Assembly (NCBI GenBank): GCA_031262285.1
Contig: JAISHZ010000049.1
Location: 1-14,723, forward strand
Direction of reading: 5' to 3'
Origin: Lachnospiraceae bacterium
Lineage (GTDB): Bacteria; Bacillota_A; Clostridia; Lachnospirales; Lachnospiraceae
DNA: 14,723 nucleotides
The notes under the pieces are model-generated. The model did no database searches, had not been told where the DNA came from, and saw only the letters and a list, made by a program, of their open reading frames with translations. Position numbers and translations under genes: made by a program. This document shows, piece after piece, positions 7,089 to 14,723 of this stretch; positions within the stretch are counted from its first letter, which is position 1; each line of letters opens with the position of its first letter.

Positions 7089-7124
7089 CGGTTGCTATGA
7101 ACGCTAAGGGGTGAATAGCAACCG
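7089..7124 (+). promoter_or_regulatory. Strong stem-loop just before the MBL hydrolase gene
   Basis: CGGTTGCTAT (7089-7098) pairs perfectly with ATAGCAACCG (7115-7124), giving a 10-bp stem with a 16-base loop. No T-run follows, so it is more likely a leader structure affecting translation or mRNA stability than a terminator. The ribosome binding site starts about 16 bases after the stem. Confidence 0.5.
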
Positions 7125-7151
7125 GCGAATGCGTATCATGAGGAAAGAACA

Positions 7152-7781
7152 ATGAGTGAGATTAAGATAGGCAGAATCGTATTGCCCGATATGGGAACCA
7201 ACTGCTATTTTCTTTATCGCAGTGGAGAAAAAGGTGTCGTCGTCGTAGATCCCGGACAAGATGGTGTTGGTATCTATGAAAAGTTGCAAAGAAACGGGTT
7301 TACCGTACAAGCCATCCTGCTTACTCACGGTCATTTTGACCATATTTGTGGATGTAGCGCGTTACGGGATCTGTCGGGAGCTTCTGTCTATGCGCCATTG
7401 TTGGAGAAAGAGATCCTACAAGACGCACACAAGAATCTCTCAGCGCGTTATGTTGGCGCGTACACGTTGGATGCGGATGAGTACCTTCAAGATGGTGATA
7501 CTTTAACAGTGTGCGACATCCACTTCGACGTGATCGCATTACCCGGTCATACCGTCGGTGGAGCTTGCTTTTATATAGAAGAAGCGCATTTCTTACTCAG
7601 CGGAGACTCTCTTTTCTTAGAATCTGTCGGAAGGACAGATCATCCGACCGGAGATCCGCAACTCTTAATTCACTCTATCCGAAACAAACTCTTTGTCCTA
7701 CCCGAGGATACCAAAGTATATCCCGGTCACGGCGATTCCACAACGATTGGTCACGAGAAAAAGGCAAACCCGTATTGCTAA
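7152..7781 (+). CDS. Metallo-beta-lactamase-fold hydrolase (glyoxalase II-like)
   Basis: The 209-residue cytoplasmic protein is a single MBL-fold domain that should bind two metal ions. The THGHFDH motif holds His59, His61, Asp63 and His64. LPGHTVGG supplies the next histidine, LLSGDSLF the bridging Asp and VYPGHGD the last histidine. The early Thr-Asn-Cys-Tyr segment (DMGTNCYFL) and the compact length match the YqgX/YcbL-like hydrolases often called hydroxyacylglutathione hydrolase, but no C-terminal glutathione-binding domain is present. The substrate is therefore unknown; a small thioester is a reasonable guess. GAGGAAAG at 7140-7147 is the ribosome binding site. The gene is followed 32 bases later by hemZ, a pairing common in Clostridia-type rel regions, so the two are probably one operon. 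Confidence 0.9.
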   Translation: MSEIKIGRIVLPDMGTNCYFLYRSGEKGVVVVDPGQDGVGIYEKLQRNGFTVQAILLTHGHFDHICGCSALRDLSGASVYAPLLEKEILQDAHKNLSARYVGAYTLDADEYLQDGDTLTVCDIHFDVIALPGHTVGGACFYIEEAHFLLSGDSLFLESVGRTDHPTGDPQLLIHSIRNKLFVLPEDTKVYPGHGDSTTIGHEKKANPYC

Positions 7782-7813
7782 AAGAGGGTTACGATTCACA
7801 GGAGACTGCTGAT

Positions 7814-9289
7814 ATGCTTGGGGTAGAATTAAATCAAAGCAATATGGAGTATGATATCAATTCGCTGATTTCCTCCTTCTATCCCCAAGATGAAGTTCAT
7901 ATCTTAACGCCTCTAATGGGGGAGGGCAAGCAAAAGCTTTACCGTGATTACGTTAAGATACAGATTGAATTACATGAGCCAACAGCGACGCTTCACACAG
8001 CGGATACTTCGTTCACATGGATCTATGATCGAACACAAGAAGGCATGGAATTGACCTACAAAGAAGGCGTGAAGCGGTTCCTATACCGGACGCTACGTAC
8101 GCTGACCGGCAAAGATCTGCCTTGGGGATGCCTCACCGGCATCCGCCCGACCAAACTTGCGTACGCGATGTTAGAGGAAGGTCTTACGCAGAGTACGATA
8201 GAGAATACTTTATCCCATAAATACTATGTTTCTGATCCCAAGATATCGTTAAGTATCCGCATCGCGCAAAAGGAGCGAGCGATTGCGGCGCGTTTGCCTT
8301 CCAAAGAGGATACCTACTCTGCGCTTCGCACGGGATATAGCTTATACATAGGAATTCCTTTTTGCCCGACGACTTGTCTGTACTGTTCTTTTTTGTCTCA
8401 ACCGATATCCTCATCAAGAGTGCAAGCAAAACAATATGTGGAAAGTTTGCTGCGTGAAGCACGTGCGACTGCGAAACTTGTCCATGGCGAGGCTCCTACG
8501 TGTATTTATATCGGTGGAGGGACACCGACTGCGCTCGATGAAGAATCATTGGAGATGCTTCTCCGTGGAGTGAGAGAGATCTTTGACTGTACTACTTTGC
8601 AGGAGTTTACGGTAGAATCCGGACGTGCCGACAGTATTACTCGAGAAAAACTCCAAATATTAAATCGGTTTGGAGTGGATCGCATTTGTGTGAATCCGCA
8701 GACGATGAATCAGTCTACTCTGGATCTGATCGGAAGGCGGCATACGCCCGATCAAGTGAAGGAAGCCTTTCAGTTGGCGCGAGAAGTGGGATTTACCAAT
8801 ATTAATATGGACGTCATCACCGGATTACCCGGGGAAGGACAAACGCAGATCCAACATACGATGGAAGCCATAGCGCAGCTACGCCCGGATTCATTGACGG
8901 TACATTCCCTGGCGATCAAACGCGCTTCCCGTATGAAAGAGTGGGTCAAAGACAATACCGGTGAGATACGCAACACAGAAGCGATGATGAATGTGTTTGC
9001 AATGGGTGCAGAGGAACTGGGGATGGAACCTTATTATCTCTACCGCCAGAAGAATATGGCGGGCAATTTTGAAAACACGGGCTACGCAGTTCCGGGGAAA
9101 GAATGTTTGTACAATATTTTCATCATGGAAGAAAAACAAACAATTTTCGCTCTTGGAGCCGGCACCATTACCAAATTCGTGTCTGAAGGAAAGATCGTCA
9201 GACAGGAAAATGCCAAAGATCTCGAACTATACCAAAAACAAATCGACGAAACGACAGAGAAAAGAAAAATATTGCTTTCTACAATATAA
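7814..9289 (+). CDS. hemZ: Radical SAM coproporphyrinogen III dehydrogenase HemZ
   Basis: The 491-residue cytoplasmic protein matches HemZ in length (about 500). The family is assigned oxygen-independent conversion of coproporphyrinogen III to protoporphyrinogen IX in haem synthesis, although many strict anaerobes carry it without a clear haem pathway. A family-specific N-terminal region ends with LTGIRPTKL. The radical SAM domain follows with GIPFCPTTCLYCSF, whose Cys184, Cys188 and Cys191 form the CxxxCxxC cluster site. The SAM-contacting YIGGGTPT lies near residues 232-239, and ITGLPGEG and YYLYRQKNMAGNFEN are further HemN/HemZ-type signatures. I chose the ATG at 7814, preceded by CAGGAG at 7799-7804. 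The open frame extends back to 7511, but that part lies inside the MBL hydrolase gene and reads as a basic, arginine-rich shadow. Confidence 0.92.
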   Translation: MLGVELNQSNMEYDINSLISSFYPQDEVHILTPLMGEGKQKLYRDYVKIQIELHEPTATLHTADTSFTWIYDRTQEGMELTYKEGVKRFLYRTLRTLTGKDLPWGCLTGIRPTKLAYAMLEEGLTQSTIENTLSHKYYVSDPKISLSIRIAQKERAIAARLPSKEDTYSALRTGYSLYIGIPFCPTTCLYCSFLSQPISSSRVQAKQYVESLLREARATAKLVHGEAPTCIYIGGGTPTALDEESLEMLLRGVREIFDCTTLQEFTVESGRADSITREKLQILNRFGVDRICVNPQTMNQSTLDLIGRRHTPDQVKEAFQLAREVGFTNINMDVITGLPGEGQTQIQHTMEAIAQLRPDSLTVHSLAIKRASRMKEWVKDNTGEIRNTEAMMNVFAMGAEELGMEPYYLYRQKNMAGNFENTGYAVPGKECLYNIFIMEEKQTIFALGAGTITKFVSEGKIVRQENAKDLELYQKQIDETTEKRKILLSTI

Positions 9290-9612
9290 AGATCTTTTGA
9301 TAGCCAAATCTATGAAGAATCAGACAAACAGGAGATGTACAATCCACCGACGAAAGTGAAAAATTAACCGTAACCGAGAAACAAAATTGTTGAATTTGAC
9401 CAAAATTCCCTACAACTATCTATAGATTAAAGACACAATGTGTGCGATATTAAGAAAAACGACGCTTCACCTCGTGAGATTGACGAAATAGCACATATGG
9501 GAAAACATACAGCAACATTTGATAGGTATTCATAGTGAAATCTGATATCATAAAATTTGCGTGTAGTAAGAAAATTCGCCTATTGGCGAGCAGACAGATG
9601 GGAGCACAATCT
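9290..9612 (+). other. AT-rich intergenic region before the ABC transporter operon
   Basis: These 323 bases hold no convincing gene. A promoter is expected here for the transporter genes. The candidates are weak: TTGACC at 9396-9401 with TATAGA at 9421-9426 (19-base spacer), and TTGATA at 9519-9524 with TATCAT at 9546-9551 (spacing too long). TCGCC/GGCGA (9576-9580/9585-9589) can form a 5-bp hairpin shortly before the ribosome binding site. No clear hemZ terminator is visible. Confidence 0.4.
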
Positions 9613-12552
9613 ATGAAGAAACTGTTTGAAAAAGGAACTATGCAAAAAATCATTCTTCTTTCAGTCTTAGCACTGATTGTGGTTGCATGGATCTTAATCG
9701 GAAAGCTGACAACACCTGAAAATTATCGCAGCAAGTACGAAGGGTATGATTTAGATTCAGATGTTGAGGGAATGGGTAGAGAAGGTACATATACGGAGTA
9801 CTTGAAGATTCACGAGAACGCAGCTTATCCGACTGCTGATATTACCGTGGATTTGTTGAACTATACGGAAGGCGACCTGGTAGAAGAGTACGCTGATCAA
9901 GAAGGCAGCTTGTATACCGGTGATCAATCGACCGTTACATGGGAAGTGGAAGTACCGGAAGCAGGCTTTTACAATCTCCACATGAGATACTTAACAGTGG
10001 AGTCGAGAGGCGTAGCGATTGAACGTGCTGTTTACATTAACGATCAATTGCCTTTCACGGACGCAGAGGGGATCAGCTTTATCAGACTTTGGACAGATGG
10101 AGGCGAGGTTCGAGTTGATAACCAAGGCAATGAAATTCGCCCTATTCAAGTAGAGAAATATGATTGGCAAGATGCGTATTTCAAAGATGATATGGGATAC
10201 ATAACAGAGCCTTATCGTTTTTACTTTGAAGAAGGGGTGAACACGATCACCTTGGAAGCGATTAATGAGCCGATGATCATCAGTGACCTTACGATAACAG
10301 GGATCAAACCGGAGCCTGCATATGTGGAGTATATCCAGGATCAAACTGCATCTTCGGCGACCGGTGAAGGGCTTACCTACATTTCCAAGATACAAGGTGA
10401 ATCTTCCTTATTACGTTCGGAACCTTCCTTGTATGCGAAATATGATCGTTCTGCTCCGAACACAGAACCTTACAGTGTTACCAAGACTCTGATGAATTAC
10501 ATTGGAGGGAGTGTATGGGGAACGGCGGGACAGTGGATCGAGTTGGATTTTGAAGTACCGGAAGACGGATATTACAATATCACTATTAAAGGTAGACAAA
10601 ATTACGACAGGGGTCTTGTTTCCGGCAGAAGTCTCTATATCGATGGAGAGATTCCGTTTGAGGAAGTCGGAGAAATCTTTTTCTCTTATGCAAACAAATG
10701 GGATATGATGACCCTTTCGGACGACGAAGGTACCCCTTATCGTTTCTATCTGGAAGGGGGCGCTCATACGCTTCGATTAGAAGTCACACTTGGCGAGATG
10801 GGTGGTTATCTGGAACGGATTGAAGATTCCATTTTCCGTAGTAATCAAATTTACCGTAAACTTTTGGTTTACTTAGGACCTACGCCGGATCAATACCGTG
10901 ATTACAATATCGATCTGGTTTATCCGGAAGTAATGGAAGCGATGGAGCTTGAATACAGGAGACTGTACAAGATCGTCGATGATGTTGTTGCATATGTTGG
11001 TCAAAAAGGCGATAAGATTGCAGCAGCACAGACTTTGGCAAAACAGATGGAACGTTTTGTGAAACGCCCGGATCGTATTCCGGCAAGTTTTACAAACTTT
11101 AAAGAAAATATCACATCTTTGGGTACTGCTCTCTTGGCGCTTAGTACCGCGCAATTGGACGTTGATTATGTAATCGTCAGCGGAGAGGAAGCGAAGGTTC
11201 CCAAAGATAATGCCGGAGTATTTGCCAGCATTATGCATGAAGTGAAATCATTCGTAGCTTCGTTTATCGTAGATTATGACTCTGTAGGTGATGTTTACGA
11301 AGAGGGTGATGATGAAGTCGTCAAAGTATGGATCACTACCGGTCGTGATCAAGGGACTATTGTGAAATCAATGATTGACGACACCTTTACACCTAACACC
11401 GGTGTCAAAGTCAATGTTGAAGTCGTAAATCCGAATGCGTTGCTCAATGCGGTGGTGGCAGATCGCGGTCCTAATATTGTAATCTCCGCTTACGCGGAAT
11501 TACCGGTCAACTATGCAATGCGTAATGCCGCAGAGGATTTGACGCAATTTGATGGATGGGAAGAAGCTTTTGCAAACTTCTATCCGAGTGCATACCGAGC
11601 ATATCAATACAATGATGGCATTTATGCGATGCCCGAGACGCAGACTTACAATGTATTGTTCTATCGGAAAGATATACTGGAAGAATTGGGTTTGAGCGTC
11701 CCGAATACGTGGGAAGAACTCATTGCTATGATGCCTACCGTTCAAGGGAACAATATGTCGATTGCGATTCCTTCTACAGCGAATGTGACGGCGGATAACC
11801 CTTCAGCAGCACCCGACTTGTCGCTTTATTACACACTGATTTACCAGTTTGGCAGTGATGTCTACGATGAAGCTGCTATGTATACGATTATTGACAATGA
11901 AAAAGGTGTAAAAGCATTCGACGATTATACTCGTTATTTTACCGATTACGGTACGCCTCTTGTATTCGATTTTGTCAACAGATTCCGTTCGGGCGAGATG
12001 CCAATTGGAATAGCCAACTTTAGCACTTACAATACGCTTATGGTAGCGGCTCCGGAAATCAAAGGTCTTTGGGATTTCACCCTTATTCCGGGAACTGAAA
12101 AAGTGGGAGCTGACGGTGAAACTTATATTGATCGATCTGTCTACTCCACCGGTACTTGTACCATGATGATTCGTACCAGTGATCAAGAAATCAAAAATGA
12201 CGCTTGGACATTCATGCAGTGGTGGGGATCTCCGGATACACAGGCTCGTTTTGGACGTGAGCAAGAAGCTCTCTTGGGATCTTCTGCACGATATGCAGCA
12301 GCCAGTCCCGATGGTCTCAGACAGTTGGGATGGAGCGCCAAAGAACTTGCCGTTTTGGAAGAGCAATGGACATGGACTGTTGGATTCCGCGAAGTAGCAG
12401 GTGGATATTATACCACTCGTCACATTACCAATGCTGCCAGAAAGGTAATGTCGGAAAAAGCAGATCCTCGTGAGACGATCTTGGATTACTCCATCACGAT
12501 TGATGAAGAGCTCTTAAAGAAGAGAATAGAGTTTGGTCTTGCGGAAGAGTAA
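9613..12552 (+). CDS. Large membrane-anchored ABC transporter substrate-binding protein with two N-terminal beta-rich modules
   Basis: The 979-residue protein is more than twice the length of ordinary sugar-binding proteins. Residues 13-29 form a hydrophobic helix after a basic start, with no lipobox cysteine, so it is probably held in the membrane by a signal anchor with the rest outside. Two similar modules follow (about 60-235 and 255-420). Each has VPE(A/D)G(F/Y)YN (114-121 and 315-322), a (V)YI(N/D)(D/G)xxPF strand pair and PYRFY (200-204 and 375-379), suggesting a CBM6/35-like jelly-roll fold. A helical linker of about 100 residues leads to a family 1 extracellular solute-binding domain from about 568 (KVWITTGRDQ, then YAMPETQTYNVLFYRKDIL). 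The domain probably binds an oligosaccharide. ATG 9613 follows GGGAG at 9600-9604; in-frame ATGs at 9535 and 9598 lack better sites. Two permease genes follow. Confidence 0.87.
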   Translation: MKKLFEKGTMQKIILLSVLALIVVAWILIGKLTTPENYRSKYEGYDLDSDVEGMGREGTYTEYLKIHENAAYPTADITVDLLNYTEGDLVEEYADQEGSLYTGDQSTVTWEVEVPEAGFYNLHMRYLTVESRGVAIERAVYINDQLPFTDAEGISFIRLWTDGGEVRVDNQGNEIRPIQVEKYDWQDAYFKDDMGYITEPYRFYFEEGVNTITLEAINEPMIISDLTITGIKPEPAYVEYIQDQTASSATGEGLTYISKIQGESSLLRSEPSLYAKYDRSAPNTEPYSVTKTLMNYIGGSVWGTAGQWIELDFEVPEDGYYNITIKGRQNYDRGLVSGRSLYIDGEIPFEEVGEIFFSYANKWDMMTLSDDEGTPYRFYLEGGAHTLRLEVTLGEMGGYLERIEDSIFRSNQIYRKLLVYLGPTPDQYRDYNIDLVYPEVMEAMELEYRRLYKIVDDVVAYVGQKGDKIAAAQTLAKQMERFVKRPDRIPASFTNFKENITSLGTALLALSTAQLDVDYVIVSGEEAKVPKDNAGVFASIMHEVKSFVASFIVDYDSVGDVYEEGDDEVVKVWITTGRDQGTIVKSMIDDTFTPNTGVKVNVEVVNPNALLNAVVADRGPNIVISAYAELPVNYAMRNAAEDLTQFDGWEEAFANFYPSAYRAYQYNDGIYAMPETQTYNVLFYRKDILEELGLSVPNTWEELIAMMPTVQGNNMSIAIPSTANVTADNPSAAPDLSLYYTLIYQFGSDVYDEAAMYTIIDNEKGVKAFDDYTRYFTDYGTPLVFDFVNRFRSGEMPIGIANFSTYNTLMVAAPEIKGLWDFTLIPGTEKVGADGETYIDRSVYSTGTCTMMIRTSDQEIKNDAWTFMQWWGSPDTQARFGREQEALLGSSARYAAASPDGLRQLGWSAKELAVLEEQWTWTVGFREVAGGYYTTRHITNAARKVMSEKADPRETILDYSITIDEELLKKRIEFGLAEE

Positions 12553-12592
12553 TCATGTGATACGCAGATGTATGATGGATTGTGATAACAGA

Positions 12593-12608
12593 CAGTAAGC
12601 GCTTACTG
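12593..12608. promoter_or_regulatory. LacI-family/cre-like 16-bp palindrome
   Basis: CAGTAAGCGCTTACTG is a perfect palindrome with the central CG and flanking AAG/CTT typical of LacI-family operators. Against the CcpA cre pattern TGWNANCGNTNWCA its inner 14 bases differ only at the first and last positions. A site inside a sugar-transporter operon could act as a roadblock or internal control point. No LacI-family gene is in the window, so the binding protein is inferred. Confidence 0.45.
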
Positions 12609-12626
12609 GTGGGTCGCAGTAAGCGC
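12599..12626 (+). promoter_or_regulatory. Intercistronic stem-loop between binding protein and permease genes
   Basis: GCGCTTACTG (12599-12608) pairs perfectly with CAGTAAGCGC (12617-12626) around an 8-base loop. It is not followed by a T-run. Such stem-loops after binding-protein genes often protect the upstream mRNA and keep permease output lower. The permease ribosome binding site AAGGAG (12633-12638) starts seven bases after the stem. Confidence 0.65.
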
Positions 12627-12642
12627 CAAGAAAAGGAGTGCC

Positions 12643-13581
12643 ATGGCTAATTATTTAGGTAAGTACGTTGCATTAAAAAAGTATAATACCAAGGTAGCGT
12701 TCAAAAAAGCAAAACAAAGCAAAATGTGTTATTTATTCTTGGCACCGTATGCGATACTCTTTACCATGTTTTATATCTTGCCGGTGTGTTCTTCTATATT
12801 CTTTAGCTTTACGTATTACAATATTTTGGAGCCGCCGAAATTCATCGGGATACAAAACTATCTCAATTTGATCCTGCAAGACGATATTTTCTTGACTGCT
12901 ATCAAAAATACATTCTTAATCGCAGTTATCACAGGACCGATTGGATACATCGCCTCATTTTTGTTCGCTTGGTTGATCAATGAGTTACCAAGATGGTTGC
13001 GTGCATTCGCGGTTATCGTTTTCTACGCACCTTCCATCGCCGGCAATGTGTTTTATATCTTCTCCATCTTCTTCCGCGGAGATGCTTATGGGTATGTAAA
13101 CGCTGCATTGATTGATATGGGGCTTATCGGAGCGCCAATCCTGTGGCTTCTCAATCCTGTCTATATGTTACCGATTTGTATGATCGTTATCCTGTGGATG
13201 AGTTTGGGTACCGGATTCCTTTCTTTTGTGGCAGGTCTTCAAGGTGTGGATCGGTCACAATACGAAGCCGGATACATGGATGGTGTGAAAAACCGTTGGC
13301 AAGAACTTTGGTACATCACCTTACCCAATATGAAACCAATGTTGATGTTTGGTGCGGTTATGTCAATTACACAAGCGTTCGGTGTCTGTGATGTTACCAT
13401 GGCATTGTGTGGTTACCCGAGTACGGACTATGCGGCCAGAACGATCGTTACACATCTGTTTGATTATGGATTCTCCAGATTTGAGATGGGTTATGCATCA
13501 GCAATTGCGACACTTTTGTTCTTGATCATGATTTTGTGCAACAAAGCGATTCAAAGTCTACTACGAAGAGTCGGGACTTGA
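12643..13581 (+). CDS. Sugar-type ABC transporter permease (MalF/UgpA/LplB-like)
   Basis: The 312-residue inner-membrane protein is one half of the transmembrane channel of a CUT1-type carbohydrate importer. A basic N-terminal tail of about 30 residues leads into the first helix (YLFLAPYAILFTMFYILPV), and about six helices are visible. The cytoplasmic coupling motif EAGYMDG starts at residue 208 and continues to ITLPNMKP, matching the EAA-type loop that contacts the ATPase. Features such as YYNILEPPKFIGIQNY resemble the LplB/YteP type of Firmicutes permeases. Its neighbours are the binding protein upstream and the second permease 61 bases downstream. There is no ATPase gene nearby, so a shared MsmX-like ATPase is likely. 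Substrate cannot be read from this subunit. Confidence 0.93.
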   Translation: MANYLGKYVALKKYNTKVAFKKAKQSKMCYLFLAPYAILFTMFYILPVCSSIFFSFTYYNILEPPKFIGIQNYLNLILQDDIFLTAIKNTFLIAVITGPIGYIASFLFAWLINELPRWLRAFAVIVFYAPSIAGNVFYIFSIFFRGDAYGYVNAALIDMGLIGAPILWLLNPVYMLPICMIVILWMSLGTGFLSFVAGLQGVDRSQYEAGYMDGVKNRWQELWYITLPNMKPMLMFGAVMSITQAFGVCDVTMALCGYPSTDYAARTIVTHLFDYGFSRFEMGYASAIATLLFLIMILCNKAIQSLLRRVGT

Positions 13582-13642
13582 TCGTAAGGTATCTTGGTTG
13601 TTAAGTTGTTAAATGCTGCCGAACCGGCAAGATGGGGGCAAT

Positions 13643-14548
13643 ATGGATATAAGTGTTCAGACGAATACAAAGATTAAAAGAAATGGTCGTGGAATGAGGC
13701 TCAAAAGAAGGAGACCCAATCGTTCCAGAGTTGGAGATTTCTTTATCTACTTTTTCTTGATTTTGATCGCGCTTGCGATGGTGTTCCCGCTTGTTTTTGC
13801 GGTAGGGAATGCACTCAAACCATTGGATGAATTGTTCTTGTTCCCACCAAAGCTTTTTCCAATGAATCCATCATTGGATAATTTTCAAGATTTATTTGTA
13901 ACCATGAGTAAATCTTGGGTGACATTTTCCAGATACATTTTTAATACGGTATTTATGACGGCACTTGGTACGACAGGGCATTTGATCATCGCTTCTATGG
14001 GTGCGTTTGTTCTTGCAAAGTATCAATTTCCGGGTGGTGCCGTATTCTTCCGTATCGTCGTAGTAGCGTTAATGTTTAGTGGTTACGTAACTGCGATTCC
14101 CAATTATTTGATTATCAATCAACTTGGTTGGGTAGATACGTACTGGGCGATTGTCGTTCCTGCTTTTGCAGCACCGATTGGATTGTTCTTGATGAAACAG
14201 TTCATGGAAGGGATTCCTCTCTCTTTGATCGAAGCAGCAAGAATTGACGGAGCGAACCTCTGGAAGATCTTCTGGGGTGTCGTAATGCCCAATGTTAAAC
14301 CGGCTTGGTTGACCTTGATTATCTTCTCTGTACAAAGCCTCTGGAACAATCAAGCAGCTACGTTTATTTATTCCGAAGAAAAGAAAACACTTGTTTACGC
14401 ATTACAACAGATTCAAAGCGGCGGTATCGCCAGAATGGGTCAAGCAGCTGCGGTTACTGTAGTAGTAATGATCGTGCCGATCTCAATCTTTATCTTCTCA
14501 GAAAGTCAAATCTTGGAGACGATGGCTAGTTCCGGGTTGAAAGAATAA
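13643..14548 (+). CDS. Sugar-type ABC transporter permease (MalG/UgpE/YtcP-like)
   Basis: The 301-residue inner-membrane protein is the second channel subunit of the same importer. A strongly basic N-terminal stretch (RLKRRRPNRSR) comes before the first helix at about 33-55. The AVGNALKPLDELFLFPP segment after it is typical of MalG-like permeases. Roughly six helices are present. The EAA loop reads EAARIDG at residues 197-203, followed by WKIFWGVVMPNVKP, a near-ideal match. I chose the ATG at 13643, nine bases after the start of GGGGG (13634-13638). The in-frame ATG at 13613 has no good site, and a small TGCCG/CGGCA hairpin (13617-13629) would lie inside the coding region. The ribosome binding site is not a strong AGGAGG, so lower translation than its neighbours is possible. 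Confidence 0.92.
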   Translation: MDISVQTNTKIKRNGRGMRLKRRRPNRSRVGDFFIYFFLILIALAMVFPLVFAVGNALKPLDELFLFPPKLFPMNPSLDNFQDLFVTMSKSWVTFSRYIFNTVFMTALGTTGHLIIASMGAFVLAKYQFPGGAVFFRIVVVALMFSGYVTAIPNYLIINQLGWVDTYWAIVVPAFAAPIGLFLMKQFMEGIPLSLIEAARIDGANLWKIFWGVVMPNVKPAWLTLIIFSVQSLWNNQAATFIYSEEKKTLVYALQQIQSGGIARMGQAAAVTVVVMIVPISIFIFSESQILETMASSGLKE

Positions 14549-14626
14549 TATTGAAAAGATTTCTGTACACAAACACAAGATTTTGACATAGAACAAGATC
14601 ACTTACGCAACCAAAGGAACAGGTTT

Positions 14627-14632
14627 AGGAGG
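14627..14632 (+). promoter_or_regulatory. Consensus ribosome binding site of the truncated last gene
   Basis: A perfect AGGAGG lies six bases before the ATG at 14639, supporting that start although only 28 codons are visible. Confidence 0.8.
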
Positions 14633-14638
14633 CGCGAC

Positions 14639-14723
14639 ATGAGCGTAAAACGGAATAAGCGAGCGCGAATTATCACGATTCTGATGGCTTCGCTGTTAAT
14701 CGCAGTAGCAATGCCAACCACAG
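14639..14723 (+). CDS. Secreted or membrane-anchored protein, N-terminal fragment (3' end outside window)
   Basis: Only 28 codons are in the window. They read as a classical signal sequence: a basic start (SVKRNKRAR) and then a hydrophobic run (IITILMASLLIAVAMP). No lipobox cysteine is seen up to the edge. The gene starts 90 bases after the second permease, on the same strand and without a visible terminator between, so it is probably part of the transporter operon. An extracellular partner such as a glycoside-processing enzyme or an accessory binding protein would fit, but nothing in the fragment decides this. Confidence 0.7.
   Translation, partial: MSVKRNKRARIITILMASLLIAVAMPTT

Noticed and set aside
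7511..7813. Upstream extension of the hemZ reading frame
   Set aside because: It overlaps the MBL hydrolase gene, is arginine-rich and unlike HemZ; the ATG at 7814 has a good ribosome binding site and gives the normal length.
9535..9612. Upstream in-frame start for the binding protein
   Set aside because: It would put 26 extra residues before the membrane anchor and lacks a ribosome binding site as good as GGGAG before 9613.
11803..12423. 206-codon open frame on the minus strand
   Set aside because: It lies wholly antisense to the binding-protein domain, has low-complexity composition and no recognisable motif; a shadow of the real gene.
14583..14588. TTGACA before the last gene as a -35 box
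   Set aside because: No -10-like sequence at the right distance.

Overview
The window looks like a chromosomal segment of a Firmicutes-type bacterium, most likely from a Clostridia-like lineage. The reasons are the gene set and order (apt then a bifunctional rel, then an MBL-fold hydrolase, then hemZ), a TepA-like ClpP-fold protease, strong AGGAGG-type ribosome binding sites and a consensus sigma-A promoter. The exact lineage cannot be read from the window. All recognised genes lie on the + strand. I see no tRNA, rRNA, CRISPR array, insertion sequence or phage gene, and most of the content is core genome.

Region 1 (1-2834) is a compact set: the end of a YebC/PmpR regulator gene, a metY-type O-acetylhomoserine sulfhydrylase, a membrane-anchored family 2 glycosyltransferase, and a 76-residue charged orphan protein whose start overlaps the glycosyltransferase stop. 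Region 2 (2835-4348) holds a short terminator-like hairpin, the TepA-like protease and apt. A perfect TTGACA-17-TATAAT promoter overlaps the tepA stop codon and should drive apt.

Region 3 (4349-9289) is the stringent-response block: a full-length Rel (HD hydrolase, synthetase, TGS, Zn-finger and ACT regions), a small metallo-beta-lactamase-fold hydrolase and HemZ. Both roughly 230-bp gaps flanking rel are rich in long inverted repeats. The gap upstream of rel contains two mutually exclusive pairings and a promoter overlapped by an operator-like inverted repeat. This is the best place in the window to look for an undescribed regulatory element.

Region 4 (9290-14723) is a carbohydrate-type ABC importer operon. 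It encodes an unusually large (979 aa) substrate-binding protein with an N-terminal membrane anchor and two repeated beta-rich modules ahead of the binding domain. Two MalF/MalG-like permeases follow, then the start of another secreted protein cut by the window edge. No ATPase gene is present, so the importer probably uses a shared ATPase encoded elsewhere. A 16-bp LacI-family/cre-like palindrome that also forms half of a strong stem-loop sits between the binding-protein gene and the first permease gene.
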